In this document: positions 44,067-52,889 of the stretch, piece after piece
Numbering within the stretch: the stretch's first letter is position 1
Layout of the letters: the number at the start of each line of letters is the position of its first letter
Origin: JARFQH01 sp963825595
Lineage (GTDB): Bacteria; Desulfobacterota; Desulfobacteria; Desulfobacterales; SG8-13
Assembly (NCBI GenBank): GCA_963825595.1
Contig: CAWGUE010000006.1
Location: 43,798 to 107,797 of the forward strand
Length of the DNA: 64,000 nt
Reading direction: 5' to 3'
Translations under genes and position numbers: made by a program
Notes under the pieces: generated by a model
Database searches by the model: none
Seen by the model: the letters and a program-made list of their open reading frames with translations, nothing else
Told to the model about the DNA's origin: nothing

Positions 44067-45275
44067 CTATCTTTTCTGACCCCAAACAGCAAATATCGGA
44101 TCGGAGAACCGCAATTCAGGAAAATATTTATCGTCATGTGGCCGGGGTAATCCCCGAATCGAGTATGTTTGCAGATGCGTAAAACAGTCTGAGCGCATGA
44201 AGTATTCCAAAACAAGCCCCATGCGTTCAAAATCATGGAGTTCCTCCCAAATCTGGACCGCCTTGGGTGGAAACCAGCGGTTTGAAAATGTAATTATAAA
44301 GTGCCCGTCCGGACGCAAAACTCTTGCGACTTCCTTAAAGATAGCGATTGGGTCTGTCAGATACTCAACCGACACCGTGTTCAAAACCGCATCGAAGGTA
44401 TTGTTCCCGAAGGGTAAGATGGGATTACGGTTGAGATCCTGCGTTGTGAATTCGGTTAGTTGCCTGTTACTTTTCAGTTCTTCTGTGTTCAGCCCCAGCC
44501 CGACAAGGCTTTCCAGTTGCAGATTTGTCGGTACATGTGATTGCCAGCTGCTCATGAGATCCAGGACGCGCATACCTTTATCAAGAAACCGGCCGTAAGT
44601 GTTGCGCACCATTTCAATGGCGGTATCGTCAATATGCTGGACGAGACGGGGGCTGGCGTAGAATCTCTCATCCGGGTGTTCATCTTTCCGGTCAAACGCA
44701 TTCACGGTAAAAAAGTCAGTGGCTTGATTTTGCCAGCGCGCCTGCATGCCGGTCCCCTCTGTGAGTGTTTCGATCCAGTCAACGCTGGTTCCACCCCGTT
44801 CAACCTTCTTTTTTTCAACTTTGCCGACCAAGCATGAAAGTTGGAGTTCTTTACCCGCAATCGGATGGTTGAAGTCGGCGGTCATGTTCCCATTGTTTGT
44901 GCCGACGCATCGAAATGGCTGCACATTGGCCCGGTAGACGCCGGGAAGTCCCCTCAGCAGTCCCTGTGGATAAAAACGACCAATCTGCGGCCGGCCGGTT
45001 TTTGAACGCGACGGGCTGGTTTCGAATTGTTCATTTTTGATGGTCTTCAACTTATTCATATCGTAAACGGGGATGTCGTCTCCGGATTTCAAACGGACGC
45101 CGACACGATCTCCGGAAGCCTTCCCCAAGAGCGATTCCAGCAATTCTGGCGGAAAATAGTCTCGCCAAACGTTCACACCATTGGCCTGATAACAGTCGGT
45201 GTGATGGGCACTCTCACTCTTCCACCGAAGGTTGAAGATAATATCCACAAGGCTATCCATATTTATTCTGTTCAT
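44067..45275 (-). CDS. SlyD-like FKBP domain fused to a SAM-methyltransferase-like domain
   Basis: 402 residues. Residues about 85-175 resemble the FKBP/SlyD region, with NMTADFNHPIAGKELQL matching the VDFNHPLAGKxL hallmark. Residues about 225-400 are a class I methyltransferase fold: RVLDLMSSWQSHVP in place of the glycine-rich SAM loop, LPFGNNTFDAVLNTVSVEYL and FKEVARVLRPDGHFIITFSN, ending FAVWGQKR. The SAM loop lacks the usual GxGxG, so SAM binding is uncertain. This fusion may couple prolyl isomerisation and methylation of a protein; that is inference. Confidence 0.75.
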   Translation of the reverse strand: MNRINMDSLVDIIFNLRWKSESAHHTDCYQANGVNVWRDYFPPELLESLLGKASGDRVGVRLKSGDDIPVYDMNKLKTIKNEQFETSPSRSKTGRPQIGRFYPQGLLRGLPGVYRANVQPFRCVGTNNGNMTADFNHPIAGKELQLSCLVGKVEKKKVERGGTSVDWIETLTEGTGMQARWQNQATDFFTVNAFDRKDEHPDERFYASPRLVQHIDDTAIEMVRNTYGRFLDKGMRVLDLMSSWQSHVPTNLQLESLVGLGLNTEELKSNRQLTEFTTQDLNRNPILPFGNNTFDAVLNTVSVEYLTDPIAIFKEVARVLRPDGHFIITFSNRWFPPKAVQIWEELHDFERMGLVLEYFMRSDCFTHLQTYSIRGLPRPHDDKYFPELRFSDPIFAVWGQKR

Positions 45276-45657
45276 AATGGCTCCCTATTAGACCGATGCG
45301 GCTGGTATATACCCGCAAACATGGTGTTAAAGTTTCGGTTCATCAGGACACTCAACCTTCATCAAATATTCGAATTTAATATTCGTATGCCAACGGATTG
45401 AGAATCTCATATGATTGTAATTTAACAACGCGGGCCTGAGGCGCAATAGGAGAGCAATTCGGGGCTTATGGCAGGAAAAACCTATTATAAAAAATGATCG
45501 AGAACATAATGGGCTATGTATTTATGTGTCTGATATCAAATGAAATATGTCATATGGCTTTCCGATTATGGATTCTTAGCACGGTGAGTTGTCAATGACC
45601 ACATTTGCGCCCTGATCATTTACTGGTTTGTCGAAAGATCTTCATAAAATGGGTGGG
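45276..45657. other. 382-bp AT-rich intergenic region
   Basis: Lies between the 3' end of the PAS-LuxR gene and the 5' end of the FKBP-methyltransferase gene, both minus. No supported ORF, hairpin or repeat was noted. It must contain the promoter for the methyltransferase-lipocalin-DUF1499 genes. Confidence 0.45.
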
Positions 45658-46554
45658 CTAGGTGATCGACAACAAGTACGACCTGAGATTCGACTGCTTG
45701 TTTGTCAGGTCGAATTTCTTGCGCAGATTTTTTCGGTGGAAATTAACCGTTGTTTCGGCAACATTGAGAATGTTTGCGATTTCCTTGCTGGTTTTGCCAT
45801 CCTTGACCAAGCTGGCGACCTGCATCTCTTGCGGTGTCAGCAGTATTTTTGCATTGGCAAAAGATTGAAGAAGAGGGGAGATCACATCATTCAAGTGGTC
45901 TTCGATGATTTCCACCAGTGTTTTTTCCTTAGGTTTCAGCCGGGCATTTTTCAGTTTTTCGACATAAGGCAAAACCAGATCCTTAACGTTGGTCAAAACT
46001 TTTTTCTCGAGTTCGTATTTGTCCTCTTCGCGCTGTTTCAGAAGCACTTTCAAAGCGATATTGGTTTCCTCCAGGCTTTGTTTTTGCTCGAATAGATCTT
46101 CCTGGCTTTTTTTCAACGCCTCCTGAGCCAGCTTTAACGCCGTAATCTCCTCGTGGCTGACAACCACACGCACGAGGCCGCTGCCGGACATCCGGATGGC
46201 CCGCATGTAATACCAATGGGGGCCATCCTCTGAATGACAGGGGTAATCATAGAGAAACTCTTTCAAGCTACCGCGGATGACGGCTCTGATGCCTTTGGCG
46301 ACCGCAGCGGCGTCATTGGCATCAGACCCTAAAGTTCCATCACAAACGGCGAGGTAGTTGATTCCTCTGTCGTCATAGGTTTCCGGCATGCCGCTTCGAA
46401 TCGCGTATGTCCGCCAGGCGGTATTAGTTTCTAAAATCACACCCTGCTCGTCGATGATGGCGATGTGCGCGGACATCGAGTCTAATACCGTTCGGGCCAA
46501 CTCGTCAGAAAGATTCAGCGATCCGGAGCCGTCGCTTTTTTTGCGGGTACCCAC
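45658..46554 (-). CDS. PAS-domain LuxR-type transcription regulator
   Basis: 298-residue regulator. Residues about 18-135 form a PAS domain (VLDSMSAHIAIIDEQGVILETN; YYMRAIRMSGSGLVRVVVSHEEIT). A coiled coil follows (about 140-185: AQEALKKSQEDLFEQKQSLE). Residues about 235-295 are a GerE/LuxR helix-turn-helix (LTPQEMQVASLVKDGKTSKEIA; VAETTVNFHRKNLRKKF). No phospho-acceptor receiver is present, so the input is probably a ligand or cofactor at the PAS. It lies between the accessory stress genes and the divergent desaturase gene, which makes it a candidate regulator of either. Confidence 0.9.
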   Translation of the reverse strand: MGTRKKSDGSGSLNLSDELARTVLDSMSAHIAIIDEQGVILETNTAWRTYAIRSGMPETYDDRGINYLAVCDGTLGSDANDAAAVAKGIRAVIRGSLKEFLYDYPCHSEDGPHWYYMRAIRMSGSGLVRVVVSHEEITALKLAQEALKKSQEDLFEQKQSLEETNIALKVLLKQREEDKYELEKKVLTNVKDLVLPYVEKLKNARLKPKEKTLVEIIEDHLNDVISPLLQSFANAKILLTPQEMQVASLVKDGKTSKEIANILNVAETTVNFHRKNLRKKFDLTNKQSNLRSYLLSIT

Positions 46555-46656
46555 TTTCTTCCCTCCTCATCGCAGTTTAAGGGCTCGCGAAAAAATAAGT
46601 GTGATCACATTTTAAAATCCCACCCGACCTTCCTTTGTGAAAAAGAGGAGAATTTC

Positions 46657-46676
46657 CCCCCTTTCGCGAAAGGGGG
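46657..46676. repeat. 20-bp perfect palindrome upstream of the desaturase and regulator genes
   Basis: CCCCCTTTCGCGAAAGGGGG, followed by TAGGGGGATTTCG. It may be an operator for the divergent genes or a copy of the C/G-rich dispersed palindromes common between genes in this phylum. Confidence 0.7.
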
Positions 46677-46835
46677 TAGGGGGATTTCGTCAGGGAAGTT
46701 TATCAAATCCCGTTATAATTTTACGCAACCGTATTTATGAATTCGTGCACTAAGCAAGGAATTTATTCGTTTTTCAACGAATTGTAAAGTTTCCGTGAGA
46801 AAAATTCGTCGATGCGTTGATTTTAAATTGATTTC

Positions 46836-47870
46836 ATGGTTATCTCAATCGAATTTACGTCAAAGGATGCCCGATCCAGAATGACTGTTGCCAAGAAAAG
46901 AAATTTAAAATCTCCTATTTTCGTTGCCCTCCTGCGCTGGTTTGACACAGAAGCGGATGCGGAAACCCTGCCTGAAGGTGAACAGAAAAAGGTGGATTGG
47001 CCGCGGATTTTACCACTCCTTTTCCTCCATCTCAGTTGCCTGGCCGTTTTCTGGGTTGGCTGGAGTTGGACAGCGGTCATCGTGTCGCTATCCCTCTACA
47101 TCATCCGCATGTTTGCCATAACCGGTTTTTACCACCGCTATTTTTCGCACAAAACATTCAAGACCAATCGAATGTGGCAATTTATCTTCGGCGTTCTGGG
47201 CAACGCTTCCGTGCAACGCGGTCCTTTATGGTGGGCCGCGCATCATCGCCACCATCACCGGTATACCGACCAGGAGCAGGATGTTCACTCCCCCAGTCGT
47301 CACGGTTTCTGGTGGAGCCACATCGGCTGGATGACCTCGAAAGCGAACTTTCCGACCCAAATGAAATACGTCAGGGACTGGGCGAAATTTCCCGAACTCC
47401 GCTGGCTGAACCGTTTCGATACGGTGGTACCCGTTTTTCTGGCAATTTCATTATACGTTTTCGGTGAACGGCTCGAGCGTTTTGCGCCCCAACTCGGGAC
47501 CAACGGATGGCAAATGGTCGTGTGGGGGTTCTTCATTTCCACCACAGTGCTGCTGCATGCCACGGTGACAATCAACTCTTTTGACCACATGTATGGAACG
47601 CGGCGGTATGATACACCCGATACCAGTCGCAACAACGCGCTTTTGTCAATCATAACCCTCGGGGAAGGGTGGCACAATAACCATCACCACTACCCGGTTA
47701 CTGCCCGCCAGGGATTCTACTGGTGGGAGATCGATATCACTTACTACCTGCTGGTGTTGATGTCATGGCTCGGCATTGTTCGGGACCTGCGCCCCGTTTC
47801 TGAGCGTATTCTCAACGCTGATCGATTGGTCGGGCGACAAACGGCCAAGCCAATGCCCGGCGGAAACTGA
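46836..47870 (+). CDS. Acyl-CoA/acyl-lipid delta-9-type fatty acid desaturase
   Basis: 344-residue membrane di-iron desaturase. The three histidine boxes are complete: HRYFSH, HRHHH (AAHHRHHHRYT) and HNNHHH (GEGWHNNHHHYP). Hydrophobic segments flank them (LPLLFLHLSCLAVFWVGWSW; TAVIVSLSLYIIRMFAI). The reaction uses O2 and electrons to make cis-unsaturated fatty acids, so it implies some oxygen exposure. The start is uncertain; ATG 46881 is an alternative. It is divergent from the PAS-LuxR gene. Confidence 0.92.
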   Translation: MVISIEFTSKDARSRMTVAKKRNLKSPIFVALLRWFDTEADAETLPEGEQKKVDWPRILPLLFLHLSCLAVFWVGWSWTAVIVSLSLYIIRMFAITGFYHRYFSHKTFKTNRMWQFIFGVLGNASVQRGPLWWAAHHRHHHRYTDQEQDVHSPSRHGFWWSHIGWMTSKANFPTQMKYVRDWAKFPELRWLNRFDTVVPVFLAISLYVFGERLERFAPQLGTNGWQMVVWGFFISTTVLLHATVTINSFDHMYGTRRYDTPDTSRNNALLSIITLGEGWHNNHHHYPVTARQGFYWWEIDITYYLLVLMSWLGIVRDLRPVSERILNADRLVGRQTAKPMPGGN

Positions 47871-47928
47871 CAGCGAACGTCTCATAATCTATATACTGCC
47901 CATCCGCGAGTCGTTAAAGGCATTAAAG

Positions 47929-48028
47929 AGTGTCCAATTCATAAATGAGGATTTTTTTCGTTCGGCAAGGCCGCATCCCGACACAGGCAGGACCCAGAGG
48001 AAAAAATCCTCATTTATGGATGGACACT
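47929..48028. repeat. MITE-like inverted-repeat element, copy B
   Basis: About 100 bp. Left end AGTGTCCAATTCATAAATG, right end (reverse complement) AGTGTCCATCCATAAATGAG, each continuing into GAGGATTTTTT. The middle (about 40 bp) is unrelated to copy A. Both copies share the AGTGTC...ATAAATG termini. No coding capacity. Confidence 0.8.
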
Positions 48029-48036
48029 ACATAGAG

Positions 48037-48111
48037 GTGGTTTTAAAAGCGCAGGTCAGGATTGAGGGCTGCAACACAGCCATTGGGTCTTAGATGGGGT
48101 TTTAAAACCAC
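48037..48111. repeat. Short inverted repeat of the GTGGTTTTAAAA family
   Basis: GTGGTTTTAAAA and TTTTAAAACCAC (12 bp, perfect) flank about 51 bases. The right part, ATTGGGT..TAGATGGGGTTTT, recurs with changes at 52295-52313. Confidence 0.7.
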
Positions 48112-48159
48112 TTCTAATCATATTCACGGCGTTATTGATTTGAGGTCTGAGGTCATCAC

Positions 48160-49404
48160 ATGAAGATAGCCGTTATCGGTTCCGGGATTTCTGGAATGAC
48201 CGCCGCCTACCTTTTGAGCGCGGATCACGAGGTCGTTCTCTTTGAAGCCAACGATTATATCGGCGGACACACCAACACGGCGGACGTTACGCTCAACGGG
48301 CAGCAATATCCTGTGGATACCGGGTTTATCGTGTTTAACGCCAAGACCTATCCCAATTTTATCAAATTGATGAAACGTCTGGGTGTCGGCTGGCAAGACT
48401 CGGTCATGAGTTTTAGCGTTCAATGTGAAAAAACCGGTCTGGAATTTAGTCCCAGCACGCTCAATTCCCTGTTCATTCAGCGGCGCAACATTTTTCGACC
48501 GACTTTTTATCGAATGCTCTGGGATGTTTCGCGTTTCAAGGCGGATGCCGAAGCGCTCCTGAAAACCGATGATTATGAATTGACGCTTTCAGATTACCTG
48601 AGCCAAAAAGGGTATTCAAAAGGATTTGTCCAGCATTTTATCATTCCGATGGGGGAAGCGATTTGGTCGGCCGATCCGGTAACATTCAATCAATTCCCTG
48701 TGCGGTATTTTGCCGAATTCTTTAAAAACCACGGGTTCCTGAATGTCAAAGACCAGCCCCAATGGCTCACGATATCGGGCGGCTCACGGCAATACATCAA
48801 ACCGCTGACGCAGCCCTACCGAAACCGGATCCGTGTCCGCTGCCCGGTCGCTGCCATCCGGCGCCGGGCAGAATGCGTGGAGGTCCAGCCGGCGAATGAA
48901 CCGGTGGAAAAATTCGACAATGTGGTCATTGCCACCCACAGTGATCAGGCCCTGGCGTTGCTGGAGGACCCCACTGATGCGGAGAAAAACATTCTCGGCG
49001 TCATACCCTACCAGGAGAATATTGCGGTACTGCATTCGGATGAATCATTGCTTCCCAGCAAAAAAGCCGCTTGGGCGAGTTGGAATTATCATATTCCGAA
49101 GGAGGATCTCGGCCGTGTGGCCGTCACCTACGACATGAACATATTGCAAAGCATCGGCGCGCCGCAGGAATTATGTGTCTCGCTTAACCTGGCCCAGGCC
49201 ATCGATCCGGAGAAGATCTACAAACAGATGACGTACCATCATCCGGTTTACAACCCGGAGAGTCTGGCTGCCCGCCACAGCCACGGTGACATCAGCGGCG
49301 TCAATCGCACCCACTTCTGCGGGGCCTATTGGGGCTACGGTTTCCACGAAGACGGCGTCAAGAGCGCTCTCGAGGTATGCAAGAAGTTCGGAAAAACCCT
49401 CTAG
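48160..49404 (+). CDS. COG2907-type FAD-dependent oxidoreductase (possible fatty-acid desaturase/dehydrogenase)
   Basis: 414-residue flavoprotein. The FAD site is IAVIGSGISGMTAAYLL with LFEANDYIGGHTNTADV; VDTGFIVFNAKTYPNFIKLM is characteristic of COG2907. The C-terminus has HFCGAYWGYGFHEDGVKSAL. In alphaproteobacteria a flavoprotein of this type (UfaD) works with a CFA-synthase-like methyltransferase (UfaM) in methylated furan fatty acid formation; the same role here is inference supported by the DUF1365 and CFA-type genes that follow. Its TAG stop coincides with the end of a repeat-like sequence. Confidence 0.88.
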   Translation: MKIAVIGSGISGMTAAYLLSADHEVVLFEANDYIGGHTNTADVTLNGQQYPVDTGFIVFNAKTYPNFIKLMKRLGVGWQDSVMSFSVQCEKTGLEFSPSTLNSLFIQRRNIFRPTFYRMLWDVSRFKADAEALLKTDDYELTLSDYLSQKGYSKGFVQHFIIPMGEAIWSADPVTFNQFPVRYFAEFFKNHGFLNVKDQPQWLTISGGSRQYIKPLTQPYRNRIRVRCPVAAIRRRAECVEVQPANEPVEKFDNVVIATHSDQALALLEDPTDAEKNILGVIPYQENIAVLHSDESLLPSKKAAWASWNYHIPKEDLGRVAVTYDMNILQSIGAPQELCVSLNLAQAIDPEKIYKQMTYHHPVYNPESLAARHSHGDISGVNRTHFCGAYWGYGFHEDGVKSALEVCKKFGKTL

Positions 49405-49868
49405 TGTCTTGTCACGCATAAATTGTCTTATCCATTGTCGCCCGCTGCCTGATATTTCAAGCCTGGGAACATAACAATGTACATTGGCAGTGTTGGTTTA
49501 GATTTCAGGGCTTGCCCGCCCGCCTGAGATAATGCCAAGTATCAAAATACAAATAATAATCATCGGCAAACCCCCAGTTTTACAGGGGAGACCCCCAGAG
49601 TTTGACAGTTCCAGAAGATAGCAAATATTTGAAACGATGATTATTATATAAAGTAAAAAAGTTTGTTATTTGCGATTTCGAATTTTTCAGCGAATCTTAA
49701 AAGTTTCCTCCTCGATCAAACTGGATGCTTGCGGCCAGAGGCAGTGCTGAACCCTGAACCCTTTAACCTTGAACCTAACCTCTGAACCTTGAACCGGGAA
49801 CCTTGTATGCATTCAATTGCGTCGCTCAAGGCAGTCGAGACACTTCAAAAATGACACGACACTATTAG
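49403..49868. other. Repeat-rich 468-bp gap between the COG2907 and DUF1365 genes
   Basis: Bounded by a short imperfect inverted repeat (TAGTGTCTTGTCA at 49402 and, reversed, TAGTGTCGTGTCA near 49865). The ends resemble the AGTGTC termini of copies A and B. The interior has an A/T-rich part and the AACCTTG minisatellite. No ORF is supported. Confidence 0.55.
49749..49805. repeat. Degenerate AACCTTG-type tandem repeat
   Basis: About eight imperfect 7-mer units (AACCCTG, AACCTTG, AACCGGG and variants) in 57 bases. It is a simple-sequence tract likely to vary in length. Confidence 0.75.
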
Positions 49869-49872
49869 ACAC

Positions 49873-50628
49873 ATGAAGAGCTGCATCTACGAAGGAACCA
49901 TCCGTCATCGGCGCTTCAGACCGCGGCCGAATATTTTTCAATACCGCCTGTTTTTCATGTTTCTCGATCTGTCTGAATTGCCGGCCGTTTTTCAACTCCA
50001 CCCCCTGTGGTCAAATGAGCAGCTCAATGCGGCCTGTTTTCGCCGCAGGGATCATTTCGGAGATCCGAGTCTATCTCTCGACCGGGCCGTCCGCAACCTG
50101 GTTGAAAAGCAGCTTGGCAACCGGCCGCAGGGACCTATCCGTTTAATGGCCCACCTGAGATACTTCGGCCTTTGCTTCAACCCCGCCAGTTTTTATTACT
50201 GTTACGATTCGACCGATACCCGCGTGGAAACCGTCGTCGTAGAAATTCACAACACCCCCTGGGGAGAGCGCCATTGTTACGTATTGGGTCAAGAACAGAA
50301 CGAGCATCCCCTAAAGTATTGGCGGCGTCATCGTTTTGCCAAAGCTTTCCACGTTTCACCTTTTATTGACATGAACATCGATTACGACTGGCGGTTTTCG
50401 GAACCGGGGGATGCCGTTCGGGTTCACATGATCGATGTCGAAGGCGGAAAAATCCTGTTCGATGCCAGCCTTGCGCTCAAACGACGGGTCATCTCCCGGC
50501 AGGCGTTGAGCCGGGTGTTGATGAAATACCCGTTGATGACGCTCAAGGTAACAGCCATGATTTACTGGCAGGCGCTGCGATTGCTGATCAAGCGGACCCC
50601 GTTTTTTACCCACCCCAAGAAAGGGTAA
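49873..50628 (+). CDS. DUF1365 family protein
   Basis: 251-residue protein. Motifs: IYEGTIRHRRFRPRPNIFQY at the N-terminus, FRYRLFFMFLDL-like region, LRYFGLCFNPASFYYCYD, EIHNTPWGERHCYVL and KAFHVSPFIDM. These are diagnostic of DUF1365. It nearly always lies between a COG2907 flavoprotein and a CFA-type methyltransferase, as here, and is presumed to act in the same lipid pathway; its reaction is unknown. A start at ATG 49873 follows the repeat-rich gap by four bases. Confidence 0.92.
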   Translation: MKSCIYEGTIRHRRFRPRPNIFQYRLFFMFLDLSELPAVFQLHPLWSNEQLNAACFRRRDHFGDPSLSLDRAVRNLVEKQLGNRPQGPIRLMAHLRYFGLCFNPASFYYCYDSTDTRVETVVVEIHNTPWGERHCYVLGQEQNEHPLKYWRRHRFAKAFHVSPFIDMNIDYDWRFSEPGDAVRVHMIDVEGGKILFDASLALKRRVISRQALSRVLMKYPLMTLKVTAMIYWQALRLLIKRTPFFTHPKKG

Positions 50629-50830
50629 TGTATTGAAATTTTACGATGCGACCGATACGTTTATTTTTACGACCCAAAAAATATAGGCTTTAAGATAAAG
50701 TTTTTGGCAAGGCCAGAGGGAGGAGGCTGTAAATGTAATACGCCGACCACCGATAACGCAGTCCAAAACCTTTATCTTAATGCCTATAGTAGAATAAACC
50801 GGGTTCAAACCGACTACCAGAGGCTCAGCC

Positions 50831-52103
50831 ATGACAGAGTTGATTGTTCCAGCCAAAGTACCCGCCCTCGAGACTCTCAAGGAACGGCCAATCGACAGAA
50901 TCAGCCGCCGTATTTTTTTGACCTTGCTGAAGAAGATCCGCGAAGGGCAAATTACACTCATTGAAGATGATCAGCAGTATCACTTCGGCGAACGTTCCCC
51001 GAAATGTGAACTGAGCGCCAGAATTCGCGTGCGGCACCCCCGGTTTTACACCCAACACGGTTTTCGGCGGCACCATCGGCTCAGGTGAAGCCTATATGGC
51101 CGGCTTGTGTTCAGCGGACGACCTGACAACCGTTATACGGATTGTGATTCGGAATCAGCAGGTATTCGAAGACATGGACAAGGGCTGGGCGCGTCTGATG
51201 GAACCGCTCTACGCGATTTACCACATGCTGAACAAGAATACCCGCACCGGCAGCCGTCAGAACATCGTTGCCCATTATGACCTGGGCAATGATTTTTATG
51301 CGCTTTTTCTGGATGAGACGATGACGTATTCTTGCGGCATATTCGAAAAGGATGAAAGCACCCTCGAAGAAGCGTCGATTGCGAAATACGATCGGATTTG
51401 CCGCAAGCTGAAACTCTCACCGGGGGACAGGGTTGTTGAAATCGGCACCGGCTGGGGCGGCTTCGCCGTCCATGCGGTTCTCAATTATGGTGTTAACGTG
51501 ACCACAACCACCATATCCGACCGGCAGTATCGATATGCCAAAGCGCGGTTTAAAAGCGCCGGGATTGACGACCGCGTCCGCTTGCTAAAAAAGGATTACC
51601 GCGACCTGGAAGGGCGTTACGACAAGCTGGTGTCGATAGAAATGATCGAGGCGGTCGGACATCAGTATTTGCCTGCTTTTTTCAACAACTGCAGCCGGCT
51701 GCTCGAAGAGGACGGAGTGATGGCGCTTCAAGCCATTACCATTGCCGACCAGGCCTTCGACAGCCACAAGCGGTCGGTGGATTTCATCAAGCGGTATATT
51801 TTCCCCGGCAGCTGCATTCCCTCTGTAACAGCCATCGGCAATGCCATCGTTCGCGGTACCGACCTGCGGCTCATTCACCTGGAGGATATCAGTGCGCATT
51901 ATTCGCGAACCCTGAGGACGTGGCGCAACCGGTTTTTCGCCCAAATCGATGCGGTTCGTTCGATGGGTTTTTCGGGGTCTTTTATACGCATGTGGGATTT
52001 CTATCTTTGTTATTGTGAGGCGGGATTCACCGAAAGATATATCGGTGACGTTCAGATGTTGTTTGCCAAATCGATGTTCAGGGGCGGTATTTACCCGAAT
52101 TGA
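50831..52103 (+). pseudogene. Cyclopropane-fatty-acid-synthase-type methyltransferase split by a frameshift
   Basis: The N-terminal part from ATG 50831 (MTELIVPAKVPALETLKERP) and the C-terminal part to TGA 52103 belong to one CFA-synthase-like protein of about 423 residues. After RVRHPRFYT the first frame shifts; the family sequence continues as TVFGGTIGSGEAYMAGL one base later (about 51040-51061). The rest is intact: YDLGNDFYALFLDETMTYS, EIGTGWGGFAVHAV (SAM loop), MIEAVGHQYLPAF and FPGSCIPSVTAI. Because no other decay is seen, an assembly error or a very recent mutation is likely. In context it would be the UfaM/CfaB-like partner of COG2907 and DUF1365. Confidence 0.85.
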
Positions 52104-52130
52104 GCGGAAGCCGGTCACCCGGCTTCCACT
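52104..52130 (+). terminator. Hairpin directly after the CFA-type gene
   Basis: GGAAGCCGG and CCGGCTTCC pair perfectly around TCAC, with GAG/CTC as outer partners. It starts two bases after the stop; a clear T-tract is missing. Confidence 0.55.
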
Positions 52131-52142
52131 CAATCAATTGCC

Positions 52143-52325
52143 TAGAAGTAGATTTAAAACCTTAGATCACGCCCAACAACAAGTCGTGGGCGGACGCAAA
52201 AACGCAGCCTAAATAGGCGTATTCGAGTATTTTGGGTAGGACCGCAACGCCGTTGACCTTTCCTCCCGCCTGAGGCGGGTAAATCTTTGGCTGATTGGGT
52301 GTGAGATGGGGTTTTGAAGCCATTG
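52143..52325. repeat. Diverged copy of the AGAAGT..TTTAAAACC repeat
   Basis: AGAAGTAGATTTAAAACCTTAGAT on the left, and GATTGGGTGTGAGATGGGG on the right, match the ends of the element at 48037-48114 with substitutions. Inside is a CCCGCCTGAGGCGGG hairpin similar to the one in MITE copy A. No ORF. Confidence 0.55.
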
Positions 52326-52661
52326 CTATGCAAAGTTGAGTATCATGCTGTCCAAGGGTATAAAGGTTTTGTGGGTTATTCCGGCCTCCCTGGCTACGTA
52401 ACCGGGAACGGCTATGCCGGATTCGAACTGAGCGTAACCGGCAAATGTCCGTCCGTCGATGCGAACCTTCATTCCATCGGTCGATGTTTTTAGGGGTACC
52501 ACAGCATAGACGTTATGAAACCTCTTCGCTATCTCGGGGCGTCCCAATTGGTCGGCTTTTCTGCCGATATCGACCTCGAGATAATTTCTCGCTCCTTTCC
52601 CAATACTATCCCCGAATTCTTCACCAATTTTTACGAGTATATCATCAATTTCTTTATTCAT
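52326..52661 (-). CDS. Hypothetical protein (111 aa)
   Basis: Not recognised. Begins MNKEIDDILVKIGEEFGDSI, with RNYLEVDIGRKADQLGRPE and GRTFAGYAQFESGIAVPGY. No membrane segment. A strong AAGGAGG site nine bases before the ATG supports it being a real gene. It lies alone between the lipid cluster and the cyd operon. Confidence 0.7.
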   Translation of the reverse strand: MNKEIDDILVKIGEEFGDSIGKGARNYLEVDIGRKADQLGRPEIAKRFHNVYAVVPLKTSTDGMKVRIDGRTFAGYAQFESGIAVPGYVAREAGITHKTFIPLDSMILNFA

Positions 52662-52889
52662 TTGCAGTTACCTCCTTATGTGTTTACGACCAACGCGACA
52701 AACGTCGAGTCAAGCCACAAATGGCATAAATCGGCCCCGGGCGGTGCTTTCGCTTCCTGACAATCCTCGGCGTTGCCCCATTTCGCCTGCGGCCGCCAGA
52801 TCGCTGCAGCCTTACCCGGAACCGAAATCTACCATCTGTGGGTTGATATGTATCAGAAGTGATTTCAATACTCTCACAGGGTCCTTGAA

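Noticed and set aside
49749..49805. CRISPR array
   Set aside because: The AACCTTG units are contiguous and too short; there are no spacers and no cas genes.
50641..50964. Antisense frame of about 106 residues before the CFA-type gene
   Set aside because: It covers the leader and start of the CFA-type gene, with no ribosome site or recognisable motif.
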